Shown: positions 49,686-61,600, counted from the stretch's first letter. The stretch: 64,000 nt of DNA from Diacronema lutheri (GCA_019448385.1 JAGTXO010000018.1:620001-684000), one strand, 5' to 3'. Numbers and translations are program-made. The notes: a model not told the origin generated them from the sequence alone.

Positions 49686-51451
49686 CAATTGTGAGCTGGC
49701 ACGCGTCACAGCTCGCGGCGCATACGCGAGCCCTGCCTATCCGAGGGGCGTTGCTGCACGCTGCGGCTGCGCACGTCTGCGCGCGACACGTAGCTCGCCG
49801 GCAGGATTGACTCCATCTTTGTGACCAGCTTGCGCCCGAACCGCGCGCCGCGCTTGCGCGTGGCCATCAGGCACCAGCGGATCAGCCGCGCGCGTGGGAT
49901 CGTGCCGGGTGGGCCGTCGCCGTCGACAGGCGGCGGCTCGCCCGTCGCGCGCGACGTCTCGAGCTCAAACTCGTACTCGCGGAGCAGCGAGTCGAAGGTC
50001 GACGCCGCACGCCGGCGCGCATCGTGCGCCGACTCGACGAAGCCACCGCGCTTGGCGAGCGCGGAGACGAGCATGCCGACCTGGTCTGAGAGCGCCGTGA
50101 GCGAGTTGGACGCGGAGAAGAGCGCGTCCTCGACGATGAAAAGCTCCGGCGTCCTCGCCTGATGCGGCAGCGGACGCGCGGGCGGCTCAGCGACGCCGTG
50201 CTGCCGGTGCCGTCGCCTCATTGCCGCGCCGAGCGCGTCGACGCTCGAGCCGAGCGCGCGCATGCCCGAGCCGACCGTGCCAACGGCCAGCGCGCCCGCC
50301 CCGGTGACGGCGCCCGCGACACCGCGGCGCGGGGGCGGTGCGACAGGCGCCGCGCGGATGCGGAGCGCCACGCGCGCGCGCGCGGCTCGCGCGGTGCCGA
50401 AGAGGAGGCGCATGCAGCGCATCGAGAGCAGCGCGCTCTTGACGCGCTCCTTGAAGTGGCCGTCCTTGAGGTTGAGCCACAGCGCCTGCGTGCACACCTC
50501 GAGCAGCCCGCGCGTGATGGCGAACGAGGCGAGCCACGCATTGACGCCAAGGAGAAAGTCAACCTGCCGCAGCATCTCCCAGTACACCGCCTCGCCAGGG
50601 ATGAGCGACGGCTCGGTGAAGTAGAAGACGGCGGTGGTCGTCAGATAGGCAATTAAAATGAACGGCCAGCCACGGAAGCTCTCGACGACGAGCGTGAGCA
50701 TCGTCGGCAGCAGCGAGAGGATGAACGCGTTGCCGATCAGCGCGAAGACAATCGCGTCGGCGATGCGCGCAAGCACGAGCGCGTACAGCGGCCGGAGGAG
50801 CCAGATCTGCCATTCGAGGCGCAACGGCTCCTCCGGGTGGGAAAGGAATGCGAGCGCGCTCGGCACGAGGATGAGCAGCAGCGTGAGCTCGCTCCACGCG
50901 AGCCTGAGCAGCGTAGAAAGGACGGTCGACGCCGTAGAGAAGACGCCCTTGAGCAGCTGCAGCAGCAACGGCGCGCGCTCCTCGTCGTCGTCCGCGAGCT
51001 GGTTGCGCTTGCTCGCGTCGGGCGCGAACTGCATCAGCCCGGGCGTGCCGCCGCCGCCGTCCGCGCGCGGCGCGCCGGCCATCGCGTCGAGCTCGCGCAT
51101 CTCGGACGGCGACATACTCTCGGCGCTGCCCACCGACTGCACGTCCGCGTGGCGCGCCTGCTCCTCGATCCGGCCGAGCACAATGTCGTCGGCGAGCGAG
51201 TGTGAGAGCTGCTGGTCAAAGCGCGCCTTGTTCAGCGTGATCACGGCCTTCACCGCATCCGCAAAGGCTTCGCCTTGCACGAGCGTCTCAGCGGCACCGG
51301 CCGAGGCCGTCTCGTCGTCGAGCGGCGCGGGCGTGATGCCGGCGGGCGCCGGCGGGCCGACGAAGAGCTCGTCCTCCGTGACCGGCGATATTGCGGGCAT
51401 CGTCGACGGGGCGCGGGCCTGTGCGTCCGTCGCCGTCGTCACGCCGAGCAT
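48665..51451 (-). CDS. MscS-like mechanosensitive ion channel
   Basis: Exons 49775-51451, 49316-49610 and 48665-49203 join in phase 0 and 1 to about 836 residues. The second join restores the MscS hallmark RPYDIGDR followed by IVVTNP. Exon 1 has a long acidic N terminus, two hydrophobic segments near 50900-50650, a third pair near 50600-50480 and a cytosolic linker. Exon 2 holds the pore region (FLVIIWAVILLLAG through LLLGWLPYETFAGILFV). Exon 3 holds the beta domain and the cytosolic cage (GVINLHRSRAPSVAIHVQLP). Eukaryotic MSL channels open on membrane tension and release ions under hypo-osmotic stress, in the plasma membrane, ER or plastid envelope. Location here is unknown. Intron 1 has 37 C in a row on the coding strand (49646-49682). 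Confidence 0.85.
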
Positions 51452-51728
51452 CCGCGGCGAGCTCGCTAGAAGTGCGCTTGAATACGCGCCCTCCTCGTCG
51501 CCCGTCGTCGTCGATCCGCCGGTGCGTGCTCACCCGAATCGCGGCGACGCGGATGTCGTCCGAATCCGCGCCTTGGACGTCGCAAAAAAGAGCACTGGAG
51601 GCAGAAGGCGGGCCGTCGTCGTCCGAAATCCAAAAAGACCTAAAAATAAATCCGGAAAATTCGTATGGAGGTATGTCCCCATACCTTGCTGGTCAGAACA
51701 AGGCAACAAGCACGCCACGGTCGTGTCG

Positions 51729-54700
51729 TCACTCGTGGTCGGTGCGCGTCGCGACGGCGAAGGCGAGCACGGCGCCGGCCGCGGCGAGGAAGGCGACGAC
51801 CTCGAGCAGCGCGGCGGCGACGCTCCGCTCGTCCTCCTCCTCGCCGCTGCGCGCGCTCGCCTCCGCCTTGTCAAAGTGGAGCGGGATCGAGTCGGTCGTC
51901 GTCGGCCGGTCGGGCCCCGAGCCGAGCTGCTGGTTCTCGAGTCGGAGGAGCGACCACATGCCGCGCCGCGCGATCTCGATCGCCGCGATGAACGGGCCGA
52001 GCGAGAGGAAGATGCGCTCGGTGAGCACGTACCCGCCGCCGAGGTGGGCGCCCTTTGGCACGAGCGTATAGATGAAGACGAAACGGCCAAACAGGTCGGC
52101 AACGATGGCGCAGTAGTAAAGCGCCGGGTTGCGGTAGAGCAGATGCTCGCGTAGCCCGCACGGCACGCGCCGCTCCGCGAGCGCGGGCGGCGCGCCGCTC
52201 GCGCCGCCGCTCGCCGCAGGCGAAGAGCTCGCGCGCGTCTCAACGCTGCTCTGCGAGCCGCCGCCGCCCGTACCGCCGACAGCAGCAGCACCATTGGCTC
52301 CACTGCCGGCGGTGGTGCTGCTCGACGCATCGCGCCGCAGGTCGCGCGCGCGCGCGAGCGACGAGCTGGTCGCCGTCGGCTTGAGCTCAGCGGGCAGGTG
52401 GCCGTCACGAAGGATGGCGGTGGGCGGAGGCGCGGGCAGCCGGCGCGCGCGCTGGCCGAGGCCCCAGTCGACGAGGACGTCCCAGCAGAAGGCGTAGAGC
52501 GACGACGCGGCGTAGAGCGAGAGCCACGCGAGCTGGAAGGTCGGGATCGCGCCGCCGCTCAGCCGCACGGAGCCAAACTCCTTGTGGAAAGTTCCGAGAA
52601 GGGACACGGCGAGGGAGCACAGGTACTTGAGCGCGTTCGTGAGGGACGGGTGGCGGTGCCGGCCGTCGTAGTATTTGCGCAGGTTCTGGCACAGCCGGAG
52701 GAACGTCGGGCCGGCGAGCAGCACGGGCGTGATGACCGAGTTGAGCGCGCCGCTCGCCGCGCACGCGCCCTGCTCGTCGAGCGGCAGCAACGCTTCGCCC
52801 GAGCCGACGTAGCACACGGCGTACGCGACGTCGACGAGCGGCTTGACGAGCGACGTGAGGATGTCCGCCGCGAAGGCGACGAGGAAGGTGGACTCGACGA
52901 ACGGACCCGACAGGACGCGCGCGAGCACGCGGAGCAGCGCGCGCCCACGCCGCGGCGGCAGCAGCACCGTCGCCGGCAGCGAGAGGGCGGTGCACGTCGG
53001 GTACACGCCCGGGTTGATGCGCGCGTGCGGCCCCATCCCGCGCACCGCCTTAAGCGAGAAGAGGAGCGAGAGCAAGAAGCAGATGCTGTAGTTTGCCGCC
53101 GAATCGAAGAGCGCGCCGCTCGCGTTGGCGAGCGCCGGCTCGTCGAGCAGATAGACGTAATTGATGCGCGCGCGCGTGCAGAGCGAGAGGCAGCCCGCCG
53201 AGACCCAGAGCGCGAGGCCGAGCAACCCGCACCCGCGGTACAGCGGCAGCACCGTCCGCAGCCACGCGCGCCCGCGCGCGGGCGCGAGCGCGGGCGACGC
53301 GCGGTCGGGCGACCAATCAACGAGCACGTCCCAGCTGAGCCAGATGAGGAGCATGAGCACGATGCCCACCTTGGTGCCGCGCTGCCCGTGCCGCCAGTTG
53401 GCCCGTTCGCGCGAGTGGCGCACGAGGAGCGCCGACCGCGCGAGGTGCATGTTGCCGTCGGAGAAGGCGGAGGCGAAGAGCGCCTCGACCTCGTTGATCA
53501 GCGCCTCGACGCGCGCAAAGTCGGCGAAGGCGCAGGTGCCGAGCGCGTGCATGTACGGCTCCGTTGGGTCGGCGAGCACCGCGACCGCCTCGGCGCCGTC
53601 CGAGCCCTCGTCGCGGTCTGAGCGCGAACAGCCGCGTGCGAGCGACGTGGTCGTGCCAGAGGCGAAAAGGGCGACGAGATCAAGCGACGAGCTGCACGGG
53701 CCGAACGACGACATCCGCTCGGCGAGCGGCAGCGCGAGCGATGGCGGCGCTCGCTCGTCCAATATGGGCCGCGCGTCCTCCGGCGACCGTTCGCCGTCCG
53801 CGCCGTCCGCGCCCGCTCCCGCGCGGCGCGGCGCAAGCCGCTGCTGCAGCAGCGGCTTGCCGTAGCCGTCGCTGTCGCGGCGCGCGCTCGTGCCACCGGC
53901 GCGCCGCGAGCTGCCAGCGCCCACCGGGCCGAGCGCGCCCGCCGCTGCATCGTCCACCGCGCGCTGCTCGGCGAGTGGGAGCAGCGGCGCGTGTGCGCCT
54001 CCAGCGCGCTCGGCGCCGAGCGCCGAGCGGAGCGCGCGCGCCACCGCGCCGCGCGCGCGCCCGACGACGGCGACCGAGTGCGCGCGCGTGCGGGTGATAC
54101 CGCTGCTGTTCCCCGCCGCGCCGGCCGGTGCGCCCGTGCTGCCGCGCATCAGCGAGCGCAGGATGGCGGAGCCGGACGAGTGCTGGCGGTGGAGGAACGC
54201 GCTCGCCGCCCTGGCCGCGAGCACCTCGACGCGCCGCACCTCCTCGATCGCCTCGACGCGTGGCGCGTACGCGCGCTTGCGGTACTTCTTGAAGATCTTG
54301 ACGAAGCCCGAGTAGTTGACTGCCGCGCGGCGGAGCGGCGGAGTGGCGGAGCGCGATCGGCCGGCCGGCCTACCGCGGGCGGCGGATCGGCCGGCGTACG
54401 CGCGCGGCCGGCGCACGCACGGCGCGCGCGCACCAATGCCAAAGTTGCGCAGCTTCTGGATCGTGCGATACGTGTCGACGAGGGCGGCCTTGAGGCCCGC
54501 CACCGCCGTCTCGGGCAGCGCGCGACGCGTCGCGTCCTTGTCCTTCCCGCCCCCCGCGTCGGCGGCCTTGCCTTTGCCCGCTCGGCCGGCCTTGCGCGCG
54601 GCCTTTGCGGCATGCTCGGCCGCGCCGACGCACAGCGGCAAGAGCTGCCGGCCGAGGATTTCGAGCGCTTCATGGTACTGGTCAAGCCGATCGCTGCGCG

Positions 54701-55054
54701 CGCGCGGCCACGCGCGCGGGCGTCGAGGTCGCGGCGCGGAGCGGTGAGCGTGTCGGGTGGGCACTCGCGCACGCGCGCCGACGGGCTCGCGCACCGGTAG
54801 AACTGGTCGACTGCGAGGAGCTCGGCCTCGAGCATCTCAAAGAAGTCGTCGTCAGCCTGCCTGAAGGCATGCAGCAGCTCGGGCGGCGTATGCTCCGCGA
54901 GCACGCTCAAGCCAGCCTCCGGCTGGCGCGCGCGGAGCGCGTGTGCGAGCGCCTGCTCGACGCGCTTGAGCTGGCTCTTGAGGCGATCGTAATGCATGTA
55001 GTGCTCCTGCCACTGCGTCTCGGCCGACATCGCCAGCTTTTGGCCGAACTTCAT
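51729..55054 (-). CDS. SPX-EXS phosphate exporter (XPR1/PHO1 type)
   Basis: Exons 54795-55054, 54434-54693 and 51729-54319 join in phase 2 and 1 to about 1036 residues. The N terminus is an SPX domain: MKFGQKLAMSAETQWQEHYM, then DQFYRDRLDQYHEAL across intron 1 and LRNFGIVNYSGFVKIFKKY across intron 2. SPX domains bind inositol pyrophosphates and report phosphate status. A long Ala/Gly-rich linker follows. The C-terminal part is an EXS membrane domain (WLRTVLPLYRGCGLLGLALW, YLCSLAVSLLGTFHKEFG, SLYAFCWDVLVDWGLG), the export channel of XPR1/PHO1. It should move phosphate out of the cytosol across the plasma membrane or Golgi. A Gly/Ser-rich insert lies near 52200-52330. Confidence 0.9.
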
Positions 55055-55203
55055 CGCGTCGGCGTGAGGTCCGCACGGCCGGCTGCTTTCGCACGGGCTG
55101 CGCGACGGCCAGAATTGCGCAGTACCAGTCAACACGCCATCATGGCGACTGCTGCGACGTTTTCAAGTTTGAGCAAGCCGACCCCAAACGCCCGTCCTCT
55201 ACT

Positions 55204-56698
55204 ATGCGGCGCGCACTTTGCGTAGCCGCGATCGGCTGCGCGTTCCTCGCCGGCGCGGTGGCGCTCTTCGCGCGCGCTCGCCTCTACACACCGGTACCAA
55301 CGGTGAAAAATGCGCCCCGCGCGCCGGTGCCCGCTTTGCTCGAGAAGAGCCTCGAGAAAAGCGGCATGTGCGAGCTGGGCTCGTTCATCCACGCGTCGTC
55401 ATGCCGGAGGGACGCGCGCGGCGAAGGCTGCTGCACGGGGCTTCGCCAGTCGTTCCAAGAGCGCTGCTCGTGCAGGCATGCGCCCGCACGCGCCGCGCGC
55501 GCACACACAGCGCGAGCGCGCCGCGCAGGCCGGTCTGCGCGGGCATCAGACGCGCGCCCCGTCTCGCGCTGCGCGCGCCCCGTCTCGCGCCGGCGCCGTC
55601 GCCGCGCAGCGCGCTTCCGAACATCGTCGCGAACAACGGCGGCAAAGGCATCTACTTCCTATTCAACTACGTGCGCTGTCAGTACACCGACGAGCGCGAC
55701 ATCGCGCCCGTCGATCTGGTCTCCGAGGCGCACCCGTGCATGGATCAGCGCGCGTGGTGCAACCGCCGTCTGCCCAGCGTGGACATTCGGCTCGAGGCCT
55801 TTGACGTCGGCCGACTGCAGATCGCCGACGAGCTCGGCGAGTGGGCGCATGTGACTGTTGACGAGAGCGAGCTCAGCACGACCGCCGACGTGGTCTGTCG
55901 CACACTCGGCTTTCTCCGCGTGCGCGACGCGCGTCTCGACTCGCGCACGCGCGTCCACAGGCGGCTCGCCTGCGGCGAGGTCGCAGCCGCCTCGGGCAAG
56001 ATCTCGGTGCGGCGCCGCGCGCGCGGCGCACGCGCGCGCATGCCTCTTGGACAGACGAAGAAGCACCGTCTTGCCATCGCCCACGCGACCCGCGAGCGCC
56101 GCCCGCACCCGCCGCGCCTCAGGACTGCACGGTGAGCGCGCTCGACGCCGGCTGCCCCGAGGGCGGGTGCGCGGGCGCGCTGCGGCTCGAATGCGAGGGC
56201 GGCGACATGCCCGCTCTGTGCAGCCGGGTCGACCAGAGCAGCACGGAGCGGAACGCGCTCGTGTGCATGGGCGGGCTGAACTCGGGTCACGCGGTCGCCG
56301 GCCACACACGCCGCGTCGGCGCGACGCACGCTGTGTGCGGTACGGCCGGGATCAACGAGAGTCGCATCGAGTGGTACGACGGTTTTGCCGATGACTTTGA
56401 CGCATACGACGTCGAGCGCGGCGCGGACGGCGCGCTCGGCGCGCTCAGCGCGGTTGGATTGGTCGCCCCAATTTACGGACAGGAGCTCGTCGCGCCGACC
56501 GAGCGCGAGGCGCGCGAGGAGCAGGCGCGGCAGGCAGCGCGAGCGGCAATCGCGCAGCGCTTTGCCGGCGCGGGCCTGGTCTCGCAGCGGATGGCCCGAC
56601 ACGGCATTGATCCACAGCTCCTGTGGGAGCGGATTGGGCCCTACCTCAACTTGGACCCGTCGGAAAGCGTCGTTAGTAACCTCAACTTGGAGCGCTGA
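55204..56698 (+). CDS. Secreted or type II membrane Cys-rich protein, unknown family
   Basis: Exons 55204-55469, 55610-56006 and 56123-56698 join in phase 2 and 0 to about 412 residues. Residues about 3-24 are a signal anchor (RRALCVAAIGCAFLAGAVAL). Many Cys residues follow, several near one another (SSCRRDARGEGCCTG, CMDQRAWCNRR, DAGCPEGGCAGALRLECEGG), so disulfide bonds in the secretory lumen are likely. The middle contains KGIYFLFNYVRCQY and VDIRLEAFDVGRLQIADEL. I do not recognise a domain. The last 20 residues include DPSESVVS, encoded by a dispersed repeat inserted with a 12-base target duplication, so the C terminus is new. The start is 149 bases from the divergent SPX-EXS gene. Confidence 0.6.
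56655..56678 (+). repeat. Dispersed short repeat, copy 3, inside a coding exon
   Basis: Matches the last 23-24 bases of copy 1 (ACCCGTCGGAAAGCGTCGTT and the next bases). It is flanked by ACCTCAACTTGG on both sides (56643-56654 and 56679-56690), a 12-base target duplication. It is in frame with the host gene. Confidence 0.8.
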
Positions 56699-56769
56699 CG
56701 GCTCTGGCGCGATGCGAATTGGTGAGACGCGAAGGCAACGTCCGTCCCGCATTTCGCCACGGCCGCCTC

Positions 56770-57588
56770 TCAAGCCTGTGCCGCTACAAAGTTGATGAAG
56801 GGCTCGTCGAGCGACCCGTCACCCACGGGCGGCATGGCGCCGAGCCGCGTCACCTTGAAGCTGATCTGCAACGCGCGCAGCTCCGGGTGCAGCGACGCAA
56901 AGTGCGCGGCGAAGTTCAGGTACACAGTGATCTCAATGGTCGCGAGGAGCGCGATGTAGCGCGCGATGCGCGGCCCCGCGGCTGCGTCGCTCGAATCATC
57001 CAGGTCGACCTGCTCACCCGCGGCGACGGCGGCTGCGATGAACGGCGCGACCGCGGCCGCGGCGAGCACGAGCAGCGGGGCGAGGATCGCCGAGACGAAG
57101 CGGATGGTCGCGCACAGCTCGGAACGTACGGGCACCGCGTGTGCGCGCTCGTGTCGCACGCTCGCCATCACGTAGAGTGTCAGCGCGCCGAAGAAGACGC
57201 CGGCGAACGTGAAGTGTACCAGAGGCGCGTTGTGCACCTGGAACGACGCGACGCCGTGCCCGCCGAGCGCGCCGACCGGACCGAGCCACCAGAGACGGAG
57301 CGGAGGAGAGACGTACGCGAGCTGCTCCTTGCGCAGCAGCACGACGAGCGCCATCAGCGCGCATGCGGGCGAGAGGAGGAAGGAGCCGACGCACGACGAC
57401 GGCGCGTAGTCAATGGTCTCCGAGAGAAAAAGGTAGGGCGAGGTGAGCCTGCGCGTGTCCACAGTCCACGAGAGCGCGTACGTGACTGCAAATGTGACCG
57501 TGCCGAACGCGAGGAACACCGCGAGCACTGCGTCGCCGCGGAAGACGTGTGGCCGGAGCAGTTCTATGGGCGGCCGGTCCGTCAACAT
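56770..57588 (-). CDS. Frag1/DRAM/Sfk1-like six-span membrane protein, copy A
   Basis: Single exon, 272 residues, with about six hydrophobic segments. Between the first and second it has RRLTSPYLFLSETIDYAP, the short polar loop pattern (P-x-[IL]-S-[DE]-x-x-x-x-P-[ES]) of the Frag1/DRAM/Sfk1 family. These proteins act in GPI-anchor lipid remodelling (PGAP2), lysosomal or autophagy membranes (DRAM) or plasma membrane lipid order (Sfk1); the specific role here is open. It is a tandem paralogue of the next gene. The middle third (SSCVGSFLLSPACALMALVV through ASFQVHNAP) is almost unchanged between the two, while the ends diverge. Confidence 0.7.
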   Translation of the reverse strand: MLTDRPPIELLRPHVFRGDAVLAVFLAFGTVTFAVTYALSWTVDTRRLTSPYLFLSETIDYAPSSCVGSFLLSPACALMALVVLLRKEQLAYVSPPLRLWWLGPVGALGGHGVASFQVHNAPLVHFTFAGVFFGALTLYVMASVRHERAHAVPVRSELCATIRFVSAILAPLLVLAAAAVAPFIAAAVAAGEQVDLDDSSDAAAGPRIARYIALLATIEITVYLNFAAHFASLHPELRALQISFKVTRLGAMPPVGDGSLDEPFINFVAAQA

Positions 57589-57615
57589 CGTTCTCTTATC
57601 AGTCGCACAATGGCC

Positions 57616-57616
<1 letters not shown>

Positions 57617-57651
<35 letters not shown>
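57617..57651. repeat. Homopolymer run of 35 C
   Basis: Lies between the two tandem membrane-protein genes, 28 bases upstream of the start codon of copy A (G on that gene's coding strand). Confidence 0.9.
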
Positions 57652-57717
57652 ACGGCCCCACCCGGGCAGGCCACCCTCCCGCGGTCGCGCGACGCGAGTA
57701 CCCTCGAGGCGCGATTG

Positions 57718-58476
57718 CTAGCACCGCTCGCCCGCCCGCGTGATATTGAAGGCGATGATCACGCCGCGCAGCTCCGGGAGCAGCGACGCGAAGTGCGCCG
57801 CCATCGCCAGGATGAAGGCCACCTCGAGCACGGCGAGCGCGCCAAAAAAGACGGCGGTGTGCGCCGCAAAGTCACGCGGCTCCTCAAACTCGACGGGCTC
57901 GCCCGCGGCGATAGCCAGCGCGAGGGGTGGCGCGATCGCCGTCGCGCCGAGCACGAGCAGCGGCGCGACGATCGCCGAAGTGGCGCGGACAGCGGAGCAC
58001 AGCTCAGAGCGCACCGGCACGCTGTGCGCGCGCTCGTGCCACGCGCTCGCCATCACGTAGAACGTCAGCGCGCCGAAGAAGACGCCGGCGAACGCGTAAT
58101 GTGCGATTGGCGCGTTGTGCACCTGGAACGACGCGACGCCGTGCCCGCCGAGCGCGCCGACCGGGCCGAGCCACCAGAGGCGGAGCGGAGGAGAGACGTA
58201 CGCGAGCTGCTCCTTGCGCAGCAGCACGACGAGCGCCATCAGCGCGCATGCGGGCGAGAGGAGGAAGGAGCCGACGCACGACGACGGCGCCTCGTCGATC
58301 GCCTCGGAGAGGAAGAGGTAAGGGAGAGTGAGCCTGCGCGTCTCGACCGTCCACGAGAGCGAGTACGTAACCACAAACGTGAGCACACCGACCGAAAGGA
58401 AGGCTGCGAGTACCGCGTCGCCCCGCAGTGCAAGCGGATGTACGTGCACTTCGAGCCGTGACTCGTCGTGCAGCAT
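57718..58476 (-). CDS. Frag1/DRAM/Sfk1-like six-span membrane protein, copy B
   Basis: Single exon, 252 residues from the ATG at 58476. The upstream frame is open much further (to 60258), but that part is antisense to the calpain-like gene and has no relation to copy A. It shares with copy A the loop RRLTLPYLFLSEAIDEAP and a long nearly identical middle including VVLLRKEQLAYVSPPLRLWW and GPVGALGGHGVASFQVHNAP. The C terminus (FNITRAGERC) differs. The start is 126 bases from the divergent calpain-like gene. Function as for copy A. Confidence 0.7.
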   Translation of the reverse strand: MLHDESRLEVHVHPLALRGDAVLAAFLSVGVLTFVVTYSLSWTVETRRLTLPYLFLSEAIDEAPSSCVGSFLLSPACALMALVVLLRKEQLAYVSPPLRLWWLGPVGALGGHGVASFQVHNAPIAHYAFAGVFFGALTFYVMASAWHERAHSVPVRSELCSAVRATSAIVAPLLVLGATAIAPPLALAIAAGEPVEFEEPRDFAAHTAVFFGALAVLEVAFILAMAAHFASLLPELRGVIIAFNITRAGERC

Positions 58477-58602
58477 GCGCGCCTCGAGATCGCGCCGCGT
58501 CGCGCCTCCCGCCCGCTCGTCGCGGAGTGGACGGCCGTACGCCAGAAAAGCCCGAAAGGCGAAAACTGCCACAAGAAGAGGGGAAAGTGGAAACCGTTCA
58601 CG

Positions 58603-61600
58603 ATGAAAACCGACGCGGAGCTGTCGGAGGAGACCTTCAAGGCGCTCGCCGCGCAGCATCCACGGAGCCGGCATGCCAACCCGGAGTCGACGGGTTGCGC
58701 AATTGAGGGCGCGTGGACCAAGGGCCTCGCGGGCGGGTGCCCCAAGTTTGGTTCGTGGGCCAAGAACCCGCAGTTCCACCTGCTGCCGTCGCGCACGGCG
58801 CAGGTGACGATCGAGCTGCGGCAGCAGATGGGCGACGACGGCAAAGGGTTTGGAATCGGCTTCGTGGTGCTCAAGGCGGAGGACGCGCACGCGCCAAAGC
58901 TCACCGTCACCAAGCCCGAGATGGTCTTTTATACGAAGCCGTACAAGTCTTCTCAGCGCGTGAGCGCGACGCTTACGCTGATGCCGCGCCCGGCCGGCTT
59001 GCCGTACGTCGTGATCCCGTCGACGTACGAGCCCAACCAGTTCGCGCAGTTCAGCCTTTCGATCGAGACGGACGATCCCGACTGCAAGTTTGGCTGGCTC
59101 GGCGACGCTTCGCGCGTCTTTGCCGGCAGCCGCGCGCCCGTGCCGTCTGCGGGCGCGTCCGGGGCGTACGCACAGCCCGACAACGAGGTGCGGATCGCGA
59201 GCGAAGGCAAGGCGCTCTCCAAGAGTCAGGAGGCTGAGCTCGAGCGGATGGTCGCCGACGCGATCGCGTGGTGCACCGCCAACGGCGACAAGCCGTACGA
59301 GGTGCGCTGCGCCGCGAAGGCCCGTGCGCGAGCGCCGTGGTGGAGGCAAGCGGGCGCACACACGCGCACACGCGCACACACGCGCACGCGCGCGCGCGCG
59401 CGCGCAGGACGCCGAGTTCCCCGCGGACAGCCGGTCGCTCTGGGGCGGCGCGACCAACAAGGCTGGGCTGCCGGACGCCAAGGTTTGGCTCCGGCCGTCG
59501 CAGCTGCCCGCGGTGAAGGAGGCGGGCGAGCGCGCGGCGCTCTTCAAGCCGCGCGCAGAGATCGACGGCGTCGTCAAGGGCTCCACCGCGCTGCGCAACG
59601 ACTGGCTCCTCTCGGCGTGCAACATCGTCGCCGGCCAGAAGGAGGCGATCGACCGCGTCTTCCTCTTCCCAAAGAACCCGGCGACACGTCCGCCGGCGGA
59701 GGGCGCGCGCGACCGCGGCTTGTACGTCGTCGCCTTCTTCGAGGACGATCCGCACTCGGACGACGATTGGAAGCTCGTCCTCGTCGACGACCGCATCCCG
59801 TGCGACGGCGACGGTCGACCCCTCTTTGCGCGTTGCGTTTCGGCGCACGTCTTCTGGGTGCAGATCGTCGAGAAGGCCTTCGCAAAGCTGAGCGGCGGGT
59901 ATGCGCACATGGCGGGTGGCACGGTGTTGCAGGGGCTCGAGCTGCTCACCGGCGGCACGCCGAAGAAGCTCGACCTGCGCGACGCCGACACGCTCGAGAC
60001 GCTGACCGAGGGCGCGTCGCGCGCGCCGGGCGTCGACCTCGCCGACGAGGCGACGCGCGCCGCGCTGCTGCGCGAGCACGGCGCGCTGTGGCACGAGCTG
60101 CTCAGCGCGCTCAAGGCGAGCCCGCCGCAGGTCGTTGGCTGCGTCTTCCGCGCCAAGCCCAAGCCGGGCAAGCTCGCGGCGGCGGCCGACGACGGCGCGC
60201 GGCTCGTGCGCGCCGGGCTCGAGCCGGAGACAGTGTACTGCGTGACTGGCGGGATCAATTACGACGGCACGCGGCTGATGCGGCTGCGCCAGCTGCACGG
60301 CGCCACAGGCGAGTGGAACGGCCGCTGGTCCGACGGCAGCGCGCTGTGGACGCCCAACATGCGCCAGATGCTCAACTACTCGGACGATGCGTCTGACGGC
60401 GTCTTCTGGATGGAGTACGATGACTTTGTCGCGCACTTCAACAAGCTCTTCTTCTGCAGGATGGCGGGCGACCTGTACACCACAATGACCGTCCGCTCGC
60501 GCTGGCACGGCGCGACAGCCGGCGGCGGCCCGCGGCACGTCTCCTTCCGCACCAACGGCCAATGGTTGCTCGACATCTCGAAGCGCACGACCGTTACGGT
60601 CACACTTGCGGTCGAGGACCCGCGCAGGCGCGAGGGCTCGGGCGGCAAGGACGCGCTCGGCGTCAAGATTGGCTGGTCGATCTTCCGCGGCAACGCGCGC
60701 CCCGCCGACCGCCGCCGACGGCGCCTACACGGCGGGCCCGCGGAGCTCGTTGCAGCCGCCGAGCCGCGCCTCGCCCGCAAGGTTGTGCGCACGCTGCAGC
60801 TCGAGCCGTCGGCGATCCCCTACGTGCTCGTGCCGCACACGGACGAGCCCGCTCGCGAGGCGGCGTTCCGGCTCGTGCTCACGGCCGACGACCGCGAGGA
60901 CGACGGGCTGCCTGACTTGAGGGTCGAGCCCGTGCGCGCGGCGACCGACTGGAAGACGACGACGCTACGCGCGAGCTGGGGCGGTGCGAGCGCGGCCGCG
61001 GCGGGTCCGCCCGGCTCGGGTGCGCAATACTGGGCCAACCCGCAGTACGAGCTGCTCGTCGAGAAGCAGTCGCGTGTCTTCATCTTCCTCGAGCCGGATC
61101 GCGCGCCGAACGCGGTGCGCCACGCCACGCGCCGCACCGCGTCACGATTCTTCTCCCCCCCCCCCCCCCCCCTCCCCCCCCCCCCCCCCTCCCTCCCCCC
61201 CCCCCCCCCCCCCCACCCCCGCCTCTCTCTTCTCCTTCTCCCTTCCTTTGCTCCTTCCCTCCTCTTTGGATCAATCACGATTCGCGCCGCCGTCGCCCGG
61301 CGCGCGCTGCGTGCCGCACAGGACGGCACGCCGAGCAGCCACTTCCCGCCGGTGGGCTTTGAGCTGCTCGAGGGGGTCGGCCCGTTCTGCAAGCTGCACG
61401 AGCAGGCGAGCGGCAAGCGGCTCGACCAATCCAAAGTGGAGGCGGGGGCGGGCGTGTGGCTCGAGAAGACGCTCGACGCAACCGGCGCCAAGCCCTACGT
61501 CGTCATCCCATTCGTCGCGGCGCGCGCCGCGCACGGCGAGCACGCGCAGGCCTTCACAATCACCGTCTACACTGACCAGAAGCACAGCTTTGCGCCCGTC

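Noticed and set aside
54605-55225. Plus-strand frame opposite the SPX exon
   Set aside because: The minus strand carries the SPX domain with correct splice phases; the plus frame has no domain.
57718-60258. Antisense frame of 846 codons extending the copy B membrane gene upstream
   Set aside because: Beyond 58476 it runs against the calpain-like exons and contains only Arg/Ala-rich sequence; copy A has nothing equivalent.
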